From: Chara braunii
Taxonomy: Eukaryota; Streptophyta; Charophyceae; Charales; Characeae
Assembly (NCBI GenBank): GCA_003427395.1
Contig: BFEA01000279.1
Coordinates: 406,871-456,490 of the forward strand
DNA length: 49,620 nt
Direction of reading: 5' to 3'
Shown here: positions 30,822-41,776 of the stretch, piece after piece
Layout of the letters: each line of letters starts with the position of its first letter
How positions within the stretch are numbered: the first letter of the stretch is position 1
The notes under the pieces: generated by a model
Told to the model about the DNA's origin: nothing
Database searches by the model: none
Seen by the model: the letters and a program-made list of their open reading frames with translations, nothing else
Made by a program: the position numbers and the translations under genes

Positions 30822-31509
30822 CAAGCCATGCTAGATCCGTTAAAGGAAGGAATCATCGAATTAGATGATAGAAAATATGTGATGTGGGCAGACGAAGTGA
30901 AGTCTGTGCCTTTTTTGCCTTCGATGAAGATTAACATTGATATCCACTAAAGGAGAATGAATGAGGCGAAGACTAAACATGCGATGGCGCCCTTAGCAGC
31001 GAAGGTCTCCTAGGTAACCTTCGAACATGAGATTGATGAGGCACCTGAGCGTCCGAGAATAGGGATTTCCTCTATTAAGTTTGAGGAAACGATGAGAGAT
31101 AGGAAGACTTTTGTCTGTACTCAAGGAGTTGGGGAATCGAGTCACGGAATGAAAGAGGATCCGGATCAACCAATGACGGATGAGCAGGTGGAGTTGTCTA
31201 TGTCGCCCCTGTCCCCTAGGAAAAGGGGGCCTAAGAAGTTCCAGTTAAAGAGCATGTTGGACGAAGTGGACCTAAGAGAACCATTAAGATGGGTGATGGG
31301 CATGCCCATCCCCATCATCCTCTAGGAATTCATAGTTGGATATGGCCCCGCGAGGGGTGAACTAATAGGAATGATGAAGAAAGTTGAACTGTCACTATTT
31401 GAGTTGATGGTCGTCGGGCACTCTAAACTAGAGGCGAAGACTTCTGTATTAACAGTGGAAGAAAGGGCAGAGAAAGGTGGAGAGACTATATAGGGTGAGA
31501 ACAGTTACT

Positions 31510-31924
31510 TTTACGTCCTTGGTAGTGGATAACTAAACGTCACTGTGAATGGAGTTAGGATGGAGACTGTTTGGATGATGGGTCAGAATCTACCGTCTAT
31601 GAGGACATGGTAGCACGAAAGCTCGGGCTAAAGGTCGATAGGAGCATTGGCATGACCATGGTATCGGCTAACAAGCTAAGGCAGTCGACGCTTGGAGTAT
31701 GTCACAAGGCCAAGGTAGTGGTAGCAGGGGTCGAAGCTATCGTACATGTCTTCACTCTAATCCTTGGGAGGATCTGGATGATATATGTTCATGCCACTAC
31801 TAAGAGTAAGTGGGATGGAAGTCAGACAGTCACCATAGATGGACCCGATGGTAGTAGGGTTACGCTAAAAATTGTGAATGAATTTGATAAACATCACACA
31901 GTCTCTCTGCAGAGTACAAGTTAG
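31510..31924 (+). pseudogene. Element C aspartic protease relic
   Basis: LDDGSESTVYEDMVARKLGL carries the active-site type motif D-D-G-S-E, a variant of D-[ST]-G. VGMTMVSANK is not present as such (it reads IGMTMVSANK), and LILGRIWM is the flap/second conserved G block. The stretch between HVFTL and LILGR is shorter than I would expect, so a small deletion is likely. It lies between the knuckle and RT, as in all gypsy elements. The readable frame ends at 31922-31924. Confidence 0.7.
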
Positions 31925-32183
31925 CTAATGATGCGAAGTTGTCAGATAATACCTTAAGAACTTACCTTAGGACCACATAGAGTGAGAGGAAAGAGTATAG
32001 AGGTGGTGGACGAAACTGTTTACCCCAAAGAGAGCGACGCCGACGAATTCAGAGGGTGCATAAACCTTTCTTTTTTGGAGGAATTCCAAGAAGCACAAAA
32101 TTGTAGCCCAAAAGGTTAAGCCGGCTGCAGTTAGCCATGATAGGACCGGAGAGATAGGGATCATTGAGGAGGAAATAACTAAG

Positions 32184-33158
32184 ATGATTAGGAAACGAAA
32201 AGTCACTGAGGGGCAACGAATCAGTAATGAAAGGTTGAAACGGATGAACATAGGCGATGAGAATATAAATGAGGAGGAAAGCGAATTGATAGTTGAGACA
32301 TTAAGGGTCTGTAATAAGGCGGTAGCCTTCTGCGATCTGGAGAGGGGACGAATAGATTCGCGACACGCTAAAACAGTGAAGATCTACACGGTTTTTCGTG
32401 TGCCATTGAATGACGGGGGATAAAAGTGTGCTCAAAAAGAAAAGGAAATAATAGTGGACTTCCTAAAGGAAAAGATCAGAACATTCGTAGATGAGCCATA
32501 CGAGAGCGTCTATGCGAATAAGTGGTTCTTCATTAGGAAGTCAAACGGGAAGTTGCGATGGATACAAGACCTACAGAAAACGAATAAAGTCACGGTTAAG
32601 GATGTTGGATCTATTTCAAACTCGAATCTTCTGGCCGAAGGATTGGCGGGGCGCTTTATGTACTCAGTCTGTGATTTTTTTTCAGAATATGACGAAATTC
32701 CGTTGGATTATAGAGATTGACACCTGACTGCGATGCACACTCCATTAGGATTAATCCATATTATGGTGGTACCGATGGGATGGACGAATGAAGTTGCAGT
32801 CTTTCAAAGAGCCATGGTCGCGGTGTTAGGAAAGCTTATACTGAATCTGGTGGAAGTTTTCCTCGACGACTTTCCGGTTAAAAGGCCGTACGAGAAGGAT
32901 GAAACTGAGGTAAGGCCCGGAGTGAGGAAATTCATTGTGAACCACGTCGAGGACATCAAAAGGGTATTAATAAGGCTAGAGGGCACAAATCTCACGGTAA
33001 GTACGACCAAAAGTAAGTGGGTCGTATCCTCCATTAAGATATTGGATTATATTTGCGATAAAAACGGCAGGAGGCCGAACCCGGCAAAACCAGGAAAACT
33101 TATGAATTGTCTATGTCGCCTCGACATATTACGGAAATACGTTAGTTTTTCGGAGTAG
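32184..33158 (+). pseudogene. Element C reverse transcriptase
   Basis: A single frame of 325 codons with two stops only: TAA at 32421-32423 and TGA at 32718-32720 (a likely Arg CGA to TGA). Motifs are DEPYESVYANKWFFIRKSNG, LRWIQDLQKTN (in place of the RMCIDYR block), CDFFSEYDEIPLD, MHTPLGLIHIMVVPMGWTNE and the catalytic VFLDDF (Asp codons 32865-32870). FLDDF replaces the usual YLDD; this subfamily normally has Phe there as far as I recall. The catalytic Asps are intact, and the lack of frameshifts makes this the best-preserved domain of element C. Confidence 0.92.
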
Positions 33159-33239
33159 TTGGGTTCTGGAATAACGTCATAAGAGGATATGTGGAAAACG
33201 TTGAACCTATAAGGAGGCTATAGAGGGAAGGAGTTGAGT

Positions 33240-34385
33240 GGAAATGAATGAACAAGAGGATGCAGTGAAGATCTTGAAGGATGAGTTTAGGAAAGGAGGG
33301 CAAGTCCTTGGAGTCCCTTATTTCGATGACGAGGAGAAAAGGTTGTTTGTAGTGTGTACTAACGCTGGGCCAACATCTATTAATGAGCTTTTGGCTTAGA
33401 AAGACTTTAGTGGTCGAGAAAGACCTTAGGTTTGAAATTAAAACGTTGAACACCACTGAGAGAAATTATTCTCAGTTTAAGAAGGAAGTTCTTGGGGTGT
33501 TGCATTGCCTAAACGTCTTCCGACACTATATCTACGGGTGGAGGTTTGTTTTGCGGGTCGACCCTACAATAGTAGCTGCCGTGTTACAGAAGGACTTCTC
33601 CTTGACGGACCCTATGATAACCAGATGACTTATGCATATAAGGATGTTTGACTATGTAGTGGAGCGAATCTTAGGAGCCAAGAACGTGGTGGCGGATGGG
33701 ATGTGGCAGATCACGTTAGAAGAAGGGGACTTAGGATCGCCTGGGGGCATCGATAAGTTTTTACAGATGTAAATAGGGTCGATAAAAATGGAGCCTAGGA
33801 CTAGTGATGTCACTCCGTTCCTAGAGAACCTCTATACTGGTTAGTACCACCAAATAGGACGGTATCTCTCAGGGGAGGTGGAGGTCGATGATAAGTTTAG
33901 GAAGGAAGCTCAGAAGTATTGCCTTAAGTCAGGCCACTTTTTTTAGAGATCACCTAAGAACGGTATATCGATAAGGGTAGTATGTGATAAGAAATAACAG
34001 AATGAGATAACCGTTGAGCTTCACGATGGGATCGTTTGAGGGCATAGAGGAGTGAAAGAGACCTTTGAGAAGGTCAGGAATCTCTACTGGTGGGATTTAT
34101 ATTGAGATGTAGAGTCCTACTGTCGGACATGCATAAAGTATTAGAAAAGAGTTGTAGTTAAATACAAGGAAGCGTTGTTCCCTTCTTACTCGACCACGGT
34201 ACGATAGAAAGTCCACGTGGACTTAGTCAAGATGCCCAAAGGTAAAGGAGGAATAAATTATATCATGGATATAAGGGACTACTTAACTGGATTTGTAGAA
34301 GCATGGACGTTGCGTCAGAAGCCAGGAAAAGCGGTCCTCGAATACCTAACAGAGTATATCACTCGATACGGATGTGTCGCATAAG
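33240..34385 (+). pseudogene. Element C RNase H and integrase zinc finger/first core part
   Basis: From 33383 one frame holds the RNase H end (NYSQFKKEVLGVLHCLNVFR, IYGWRFVLRVDP, GAKNVVADGMWQ). The same frame continues through about eight stops into the integrase. The zinc finger appears as ELHDGIV-stop-GHRGV then CRTC, followed by KVHVDLVKMP (first catalytic Asp), GGINYIMDIRDYLTGF and ITRYGC. It ends at 34383-34385 next to a frameshift. The first part of RNase H (33160-33380) is too damaged to read fully. Confidence 0.85.
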
Positions 34386-35020
34386 ATCGTTATGGACAGG
34401 GGGTCGGAGTTCATGGCTAAAGAGGTCCAGACCTCGCTCCAAGAAGCAGGGATTCGAGTGTCTTTGTCCACGGCATACCATCCTCAGACTTACGCCCCTG
34501 TTGAAAGGGGAAATCGATCTCTAGTTAATGCGTTTGCCAAATGGTGTGTGGGAAAAGAGACGGAGTGGCGAAAATATCTGAGATTTGCAGTCAGGGCGGA
34601 TAATGTTAGTGTTCGAGCCACCTTGGGGTACCCACCGTACACCTTATGGTTCGGGAGGCATTGCCCCTTACCCATGGAGTTTCATATGGACTCATCGACG
34701 AGGATTGGCTAGGAAGGGGTATCAACCATAGAGCAGTTACTAGGCGCCCGAATTAGGCAAATGGCTCAGACGCTGGAGGATAGTACCCTCAAAGCCGTAA
34801 AACGACTGAGAGTCCAGAGGGGAAAAGACAAGGAACGGTAGGACAAAAACCTTCCAGTTAGGCCAGAGGGTATACCTGTTGGGAGTCTAGTCTTGCTCTC
34901 AGATCCCAATCTGGAAAGAGCGCGGCCGGGAAAACTAGCGAACCGGTTGATGGGGCCCTACCTTGTGGTCAAGAGACTAGAAGGAAAGGCTTACTTGCTC
35001 GAGGAACTAGACGGGGCTAG
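34374..35020 (+). pseudogene. Element C integrase core and GPY/F-type C-terminus
   Basis: The frame from 34374 gives VMDRGSEF (second catalytic Asp), TAYHPQT and PVERGNRSLVNAFAKW (Glu). This completes a DDE set with the Asp in the previous frame. It continues through TLGYPPYTLWFG, then after TAGs at 34710 and near 34840 into VGSLVLLSDPNLER, KLANRLMGPYLVVKRLEGKA and YLLEELDGAR, the C-terminal DNA-binding block (GPY motif). A TGA closes it at 35022-35024. Integrase would insert the cDNA copy into the genome. Confidence 0.9.
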
Positions 35021-35440
35021 ATGAAGAGAGTCGGTGTTTGGCGCGTGTTTGAAGGTGTTTGGGGAACAGGAAGAGAGTTTAGATAAGTTTTGCCCGACCT
35101 TGAAGAAGGACAAGGGAAAAGAGATGGTTGAGGAAAATCTAGTAGAATCCTCTAAAGGGCCTAGGCAAGAGGGTATACCTGCTGGGAGTCTAGTCTTGCT
35201 CTACGATTCCGCTCTGGAAAAAACGTGGTCGGGAAAACTAGCGAACCGGTGGATAGGGCCCTACGTCGTGGTCAAGAGACTAGAAGGAGGGGCTTACTTG
35301 CTCGAGGAACTAGACGGGGCTAGATAGAGAGAGTCAGCGTCTGGCGCGTGTTTGAAGGTATTTAGGGAGCGGGAAAAAAGTTTAGACAAGTTTTCCCGAC
35401 CTTGAAGAAGGACAAGGGAAAAAAGAAGGTTGAGTAAAAT
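34865..35440 (+). repeat. 303-bp in-frame tandem duplication of the integrase C-terminus
   Basis: The block starting GGGTATACCTG at 34868 recurs at 35171, a 303-bp step (101 codons). Both copies encode GSLVLL...GPY.VVKRLEG..YLLEELDGAR plus the following LKVF and DKF..TLKKDKGK segment. The second copy begins PAGSLVLLYDSALEKTWSGK and loses its frame near 35400. The duplication kept the reading frame when formed. Confidence 0.95.
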
Positions 35441-35911
35441 CTAGTAGAACCCTTTATAGGGCCCTCGACGGAACCTACAAAGGAACTTGGGTCATCTACC
35501 TACGAAAGAGTAGAAACTTTCAAAAGAACTATGAAAAAAAGACGAGAGATGGTCCTAGGCGTTAGAAACAACCGGAAGAAAAACAAAAAAGAAAACGAGA
35601 CGGAAGGTCTTTGAGTCGGTCATGCTAAGGCAAGGAACGAGACGCAAAGATAAGAAGATCATAAAAAGTATGATGGTCATAGGCAAAGGTGAGGGTAGAT
35701 AACACCCCGAGAACGGACGACGAAAAATTAAGAAACGACTAGGGGTCAAAAGAAAGATGATTAAAAACAAGTAGGACAAGAAAAAGAAACGAGAAATAAG
35801 GAACCGACAGAAACAGGGAGGGTAATATTGGGTTGATGGGTAGAGATTAGGAGTCAACATTCCTTCTTTCTCCTTTTCCTTGATATACCGAAATGGCTCA
35901 TCGGGGACGCT
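35441..35911. other. element C 3' untranslated/decayed tail
   Basis: A-rich plus strand with a Lys/Arg-rich reading (FKRTMKKRREMVLGVRNNRK) to about 35600, then no coding signal. The minus-strand open frame at 35555-35860 is its shadow. Confidence 0.5.
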
Positions 35912-35939
35912 GAGAATAAGGGGGGTTTGTTACAAGCGG
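35912..35939 (+). promoter_or_regulatory. Polypurine tract followed by LTR-start-like TGTTAC
   Basis: GAGAATAAGGGGGG (35912-35925) is a classic plus-strand primer tract. TGTTACAAGCGG begins at 35928, matching the TG start of gypsy LTRs. It lies after integrase on the coding strand as expected. No second copy of TGTTACAAGCGG was noticed near the left side of the element. Confidence 0.55.
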
Positions 35940-35959
35940 TTATCGGGTAGCTGAAAATT

Positions 35960-36375
35960 CAGGACTGGAAATTATGAAGCGAGAGTTTTGGACAGTCTGA
36001 AAATCCCGAATGGTCCTGAAGTGGTAAAAGGTCCGAGGACCCTGAAAACCACCTGTTTAGGCAGGCTGCATCCTGAAGTGGTGAAGGGTGTCCCGAGGTG
36101 GTGAAGTGAGAGTTTTGGGCAGTCTGAAAATCTTGAATGATCCTGAAGTGGTGAAAGGCCAGAAGACAATGAAAACCACCCTTTACCACTTGAGTATGCA
36201 GCCTGCCTAAACAGCTGGTCTTTAGGATCTTCGGAGCTTTCACCACTTCAGGACCATTCATGATTTTCAGACCTGAATGGTCCTGAAGTGGTGAAAGCTC
36301 CGAAGTCCCTGAAAACCACCTGTTTACGCAGGCTGCATCCTGAAGTGGTGAAGGGTGTCATGAAGTGGTGATGAA
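35960..36375. repeat. CCTGAAGTGGTGAAAG repeat family with a large palindrome
   Basis: Blocks containing TCCTGAAGTGGTGAA and GAAAACCACCTGTTTA occur directly at about 36011-36110 and 36274-36357, and inverted at 36177-36260. The last two form an 84-bp inverted repeat with a 13-nt loop (36261-36273). The inner 32 bp (36229-36260/36274-36305) pair perfectly. Confidence 0.95.
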
Positions 36376-36412
36376 AAATACGACTTTTGTTAACCTTCTC
36401 TCGGTTGTTAGA

Positions 36413-38616
36413 GGGCGGCTCCAGCTTTACGCCGCCGCCCTTTACTTCCTAGAAGATAACTCTTGAGGAGAGCTGGATTCAGTCGCTTTACCTAGCAGGA
36501 TTGCAGACACCATCACAAAGATACAGTATCAGATTCATGCGACAAGTGTCGTTGCCGAGACGTCGAGAAGAAGTGGGTCCATGATTCTGAGTAAGCGTCC
36601 CTTTATGCGCACCATTGAGGCACATCAATGACGAGACACAAAGAAATGACTACTACAAAGGAAGTGTCATAGGCTCCAAATGAAGGACGAGAACAAGAGG
36701 GTCAGACTCACGCTAAGCGTCGAATAGTGGACGAAACAATGTAAGGCACCGGATCTTGGAACGAGCCTTCGAGTGGACTAAGTAACAGTAAACACCAAAA
36801 TTCAGCATGGGATCGAAATCGATGAATAGCACTACATGGGGGCGCTCAGGGCCATCGTATTTGGGCAGTATGTGAGGTCTAAAGAGGTCAGCGGGCCTAA
36901 GGCTGGGAGAAGGACCTTTGGGCCATGAAATTACTAATTTTGGATTCGGGTCCTGCAGAATCCTATAAGGCTGGTACCTTTTATGTGGGGACCATTGGAG
37001 GACAGACCCGGACCTAGGTTCGGAAGGAGGCCTGGTACCAAGGCGCTGTAAAAGACTCGATACCCGACAAAAATGCCCCCTTCCCTGGAAACTCTTCGAG
37101 GGCCCAAACAGGCCCGGTACAGGTCTGGGGGATCCATGGTACCGGGGCGCTGCAACTTTGTCAGGGCCCATAGCACACGAAGGCGTGAGGGCACACCAAC
37201 AAGAGGGCCGCAAAGTATTTAAGCCCCACCGGGCTCAAGAGCAGGGGACTTCCCACATGCGCACTTATAGGCGCACTAGGAGAGCTCACGGGTGGAAGCT
37301 GGAGCGGGCACTCCGAGAGGCATACCAACTCGGCATGGGTGTGCTAGCACATAAGGCAGCATGAGAACTACCGACCTGGGACTTACTTGCGCACGTACAG
37401 GCGCACGAGGAGATCTGAGGAGCACGCTCGGGAAGAGGACATTAAGGCGCTCTAGCAAAGGGGCACATACAAGGCTCTCACATGAGTGCAACCCCCCAAC
37501 AGCGCGCGCACACACGCACACATTGCACGATCGGATCAGGATCGCGCAACCACACACACACCCACGAGCACCCACACGCACATCCCAATCGGATTTGGAT
37601 CACGCGACAACGAGCACACATACACGCATATCACACGATCAGGGTGGGCATCACGAGACCATGCGCGCACCAGCGCGCACCCACTCGCACATCCCAATCA
37701 GGATTAGGAGCACACGGCAGCACACGCACACACAAGCGCATCGCACGATTGGGATCGGCATCGCGCGATCTCGCACACACCCACGAGCATATCGCAATCG
37801 GGATCAGGATCGAGCGACAACTTGAGCACACCTGCGGACGCGTGAGGGATCAGGATTAAGATCGCTCGACCACACAAACACACACGTGTACGTGCGCACA
37901 CGCACGTCATCGAGATCGAGACGTGGGGGAAGCCGCGTGGGACAGCGCACGACGTGCGTGATGGGAATCCTCGCGATTGGAATCCATGTGATCAGGATTC
38001 GTGCGACCCAGATCCGCGCAACGAGGATAAGGACGTGAATACCATCACAACACGCGCACAATAAGGGAAAGGGCAAGCGCACGCGCAGTCCGGCGCACAT
38101 TTTCACGATCAAAATCGAAAGAGCACAGCGAACAGGATAAGGAAAGGCGCGCACACTCGCAGCCGCGCGTACGTCCCCCCGCAACGACAAAATTGTGGCA
38201 GAGCTCCTCGTGCGCTAACGAACAGTTGTGCGTGACATCCCACCTTGCGCGCAGTCGACATCGAAAACACAAGGATAACCCTCGCACATTCCGGTGACTC
38301 CGCGTGCATTTACGTACATATGTGTGCATCCGTGCACAAGGATGGGATAGGGCAGGCGCTCCTCGCGCGCCGGCACACAGCTGGGCGCAAAAGCGCGTCC
38401 TCACGTGCAAATGGGATCCGTCGCTGGTAACTGCCTCACACGTCAGTGAGCATCAGCATACAGTTGGGGTCGGGGGTGAACTTGTCGTGAGTGAGTCGAG
38501 ATCGGAGAGGAACAATTGTCGGATCGGGCCTTTGGGGCACAATCGGGTCACCCAACTTATAGGGATCCATAATACGGACGGGGCTCTGAGGATGGGCCCG
38601 GATCTTCGAGACACGG
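36413..38616 (+). repeat. 2.2-kb direct repeat, right copy (putative 3' LTR)
   Basis: Begins GGGCGGCTCCAGC and ends CTTCGAGACACGG, like 20231-22449, in the same orientation. TATTTAA is at 37216-37222. The CG-rich 100-bp type array is at 37500-37830. Downstream flanks of the two copies are unrelated, which fixes the right edge at about 38616. Upstream flanks also differ (49-bp array on the left, palindromic family on the right). Confidence 0.85.
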
Positions 38617-39055
38617 AGTGTAATATCGCGAGTTGCTTACTCCGAGACTAAATTGCGAGTTGCGTACTCCGAGACTAAATTACGAGTTGTGTCGTACAGG
38701 AGTCTCTCCCCCTTACATGTGGGCTTTACTACACAACTCGCAAGAAAGTTCCTGACTCACAATACAGTCATACATCGGTTACAGGGAAGCTGAGGCAGGG
38801 ATAAATTAGATTGAGAGAGACAGAGAATGAAAGACGCGATGACATCTTCACAGCCCTGCAAGTGATATAGGACTATATCGAGAGTTGTGTAGTCCGAGAC
38901 CAAATTGCGAGTTTTGAAGTACAAGATTATTTCCCTCTTACATGAACGATTTAGTACACAACTCGCAACATCGTCCCAAACTCGCAATAAAGTCATATAT
39001 CGGTTAGAGGGAAGTTGACACAAAGAGAAAACAAATTGCGAGAGATACAGAAAGC
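38617..39055. repeat. GCGAGTTGTGTAG repeat with inverted arms, first block
   Basis: Units contain TCCGAGACTAAATTGCGAGT and, about 45 bp later, the inverted TTACTACACAACTCGCAA (for example 38680-38697 against 38726-38743), plus a GAGAGACAGAGAATG-like part. GAGTTG anchors lie at 38630 and 38882. The same family continues at 42400-43960. Confidence 0.85.
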
Positions 39056-39715
39056 TGACATTTCGTTAAAACTTACATTTTTTTATAAAAACACGAAATC
39101 GACATCCCTATTTTTTGTCCAAAACAAGGCATTTTTCACAAATATGTAACATATTTGATCCTATGGTACTATTTTGCACATGTGCAAATTTTATGTCAGT
39201 TTTGTTTGATTCTTTTCAGTTTGCTCTTTTTTAGTGACTTTGTCATTAGTTTAACTTCGAAATCAGCCACATTTTCACAACTTTGCTTGTGTCCGCCGTT
39301 TTTGTGTCGTGTACTTGTTATTATTATTTGATGTTTTGTTGTTGTCTTTTCGTGCACATATCCATTTCACGTGTACGGAGCACTTCATGCTTTGTTTTTT
39401 TTTGCCATTGTCTACTTTTCCCTAATTTTTTTTGCGACAGTAACTCATTTTATTCATTATTTCTATGTTTTTTCTTCCTAGCTTGTGTATTCTGTGCATT
39501 CATTATTTCATTGTCATGTGCAGTGTAACATAGATTTTTAAGGCATTTGCACTTCTCTCTTCATGTTTTGTGTGTTACTTGTGTGTTTTACTTCTGGCTA
39601 TGACTGAATTGTCATTGATTCGTCTTCTAACGAGTAGCTTCGTTTTCTACCAAACAAATTTATTTAGTTAATTGGTATCTTTTTTATTATTGTACAATCC
39701 TTTTTTTAACACTGT
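39056..39715. other. AT-rich, no gene seen
   Basis: T-rich plus strand with short hydrophobic Cys/Phe readings that have no motif. No tandem structure was noticed. Confidence 0.6.
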
Positions 39716-39976
39716 GTATGTTGCACACACGCATAACATGCATACACACACACACGCACAAACTTCAAGATACAGACACACACACACACATGGATCCACA
39801 TAATAACAAACACACACACAAACACACATACAAACACACACACAAACACACTTAGTTTTATTCGCGAACACATGCATCTATGTATACACGCATTGCTTCT
39901 GATCAATATATGTTGTAATTGTCTTGCATTCTGTCGATACATAGGTTTCTTGTACAATTGCAGTCACACACACACA

Positions 39977-40024
<48 letters not shown>

Positions 40025-40175
40025 GATGCACGTACACACAAACACATACACAAACACACTTAGTTTTATTCACGAACGCATGCATCTATGTATACACGCA
40101 TTGCTTCTGATCAATATATGTTCTAATTGTCTCGCATTTTGTCGATACATAGGTTTCTTGTACAATTGTTGTCTG
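39716..40175. repeat. CA-microsatellite block duplicated in tandem
   Basis: A unit of (CA)n followed by TTAGTTTTATT, TGCATCTATGTATACACGCA and TTGTACAATTG is present twice. TAGTTTTATT starts at 39853 and 40061 (208 bp apart). Unit lengths differ because the CA tracts expanded. Confidence 0.93.
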
Positions 40176-40299
40176 ACTTTACTTTATTATAAATGAAGTT
40201 TGGTGTATGTTCTTTTGTTGAGGTCTTGACACTTAGTCACTGCGTATATTGCTTCAACCGCAATCGAGGGATTGCTGCCCCCACCTACTCACACTTAGT

Positions 40300-41530
40300 T
40301 ACCTACGGATTGAACCTTCAAACATCTGACCGTACACCCATTCGACCATCTCGCCATCACCCTATCATTGCACCGCGTCATTGGATGGTCGGGCTTCAAC
40401 ACGGCACCCTACCATCCGATGGCGGGGCTTCAACGTGACACCCCACCATCCAATGGTGGGGCTTCAACGCGACACCCCACCATACGATGGTCGAGCTTCA
40501 CCGCTCGACCCGCTCGTCCGGCCATCCTGCCATCCTGCAACCCTGCCATCCTGCCATCATGCTGCCCGACCATCCTCCCATCTTACCATTCCACCATTCC
40601 GCCATCTTGCCATCCTCCCATCCTCTCATCCTCCCATCCTCTCATCCTCCCATCCTCCCATCCCACCACCCGACCATCCGACCAGCCAGACAGCTGACTA
40701 TCCTGCCAACCGACCACCCGACCATCCCGCCTTCTAGCAATTTTACAATCCGATCATTCCGCCTTCTAGCAATTTCACAATCCGACCGTCCGACCATTGG
40801 ACTGTCCAACCATCGTGCCATTCGCCCAGCCTAACCTGAACCCTGTACCTTCAAACGTCCGACCGTACACCCACTCAACCATCTCACCATCCGATGGTCG
40901 GGCTTCAACGCGGCACCCTACCATCCGATGGGGGGCTTCAACGAGGCGCCCCACCATCCGATGGTCGGGCTTCAACACGACACCCCACCATACGATGGTC
41001 GAGCTTCACCGCTCGATCCGACCGTCCTGCCATCCTGCCATCCTGCAATCCTGCCATCCTGCCATCCTGCCGCCCGACCATCCTCCCATCTTGCCATTCC
41101 GCCATTCTGCCATCCTCCCATCCTCCCATCCTCACATCCCACCACCCGACCATCTGACCAGCCGGGGAGCTGACCATCCTGCGACCCGACAACCCGACCA
41201 TCCCGCCTTATAGCAATCCTACAATCCGACCATCCCGCCTTCCAGCAATTTCACAATCCGACCGTCCGACCATTGGACTGTCCAACCATCGTGCCATCCG
41301 ACCAGCCTAACCTGAACCCTGCCACCTGGCCACCCCACCGTCCAGCCATTTGACCACACGACCATCCTGCAATCCTGCCATACAAGCATTCTGTCATCCT
41401 CGCATCCTGCCGCCCTTCCATCCTTCCATCCTGTCATCCGACCACCCGACCATCCTGTATTCTAACAATTTCACAACCCCATCATCTCACCATTCGGATG
41501 GTCGACTGTCACCGCTTCATCCTGCGGGAT
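40300..41530. repeat. CCATCCTG minisatellite with 533-bp higher-order unit
   Basis: CCATCCTG/CCATCCGA/CCATCCTC octamers fill the region. A larger unit begins ACCTTCAAAC at 40314 and 40847 (533 bp). A third, shortened unit is anchored by CCTAACCTGAACCCTG at 40830 and 41306 (476 bp). Each unit opens with GGGCTTCAACGCG..CACCCTACCATCCGATGG sub-repeats. Open frames in all phases (Pro/His/Ser/Leu-rich) are by-products. Confidence 0.93.
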
Positions 41531-41776
41531 GGTCGACCGTCTCAAAACTATGCTAAAGACGAATGTGTCCGTTGTCACAGTAAGGACAGTCGTACACGTC
41601 TCTGCTCCAACCAGTAGAAAATGTCACTGCTTTCTTCCCCCCACGTGTGTTCTTTTTCTATCGAAAAGAACGTCCAACGTGTCATCTCGATGTTCGACGG
41701 TCCATGATATCTCATCATAATTGTCAAACAGATAATGAACGTGACTGTGCACTAAGCATTCTATCCTCATATCGAG

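Larger units (their letters stand above)
20227..36412 (+). mobile_element. Element C: very large Ty3/gypsy relic between 2.2-kb direct repeats
   Basis: The boundary here runs from the left repeat (20231-22449) up to the start of the right repeat (36413-38616, listed separately). All recognisable coding between them is on the plus strand. An unknown region at 24.3-28.5 kb is followed by coiled-coil/gag, zinc knuckle, protease, RT, RNase H, integrase and a polypurine tract. The long repeats carry a TATTTAA box in the same orientation as the coding, as LTRs would. If they are its LTRs, the element is about 18.4 kb with a long extra coding region before gag. If they are separate insertions, the core is 22.4-35.9 kb. 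Confidence 0.6.

Noticed and set aside
40300-41530. Long Pro/His/Leu-rich frames on both strands
   Set aside because: They are translations of the CCATCCTG minisatellite in every phase.
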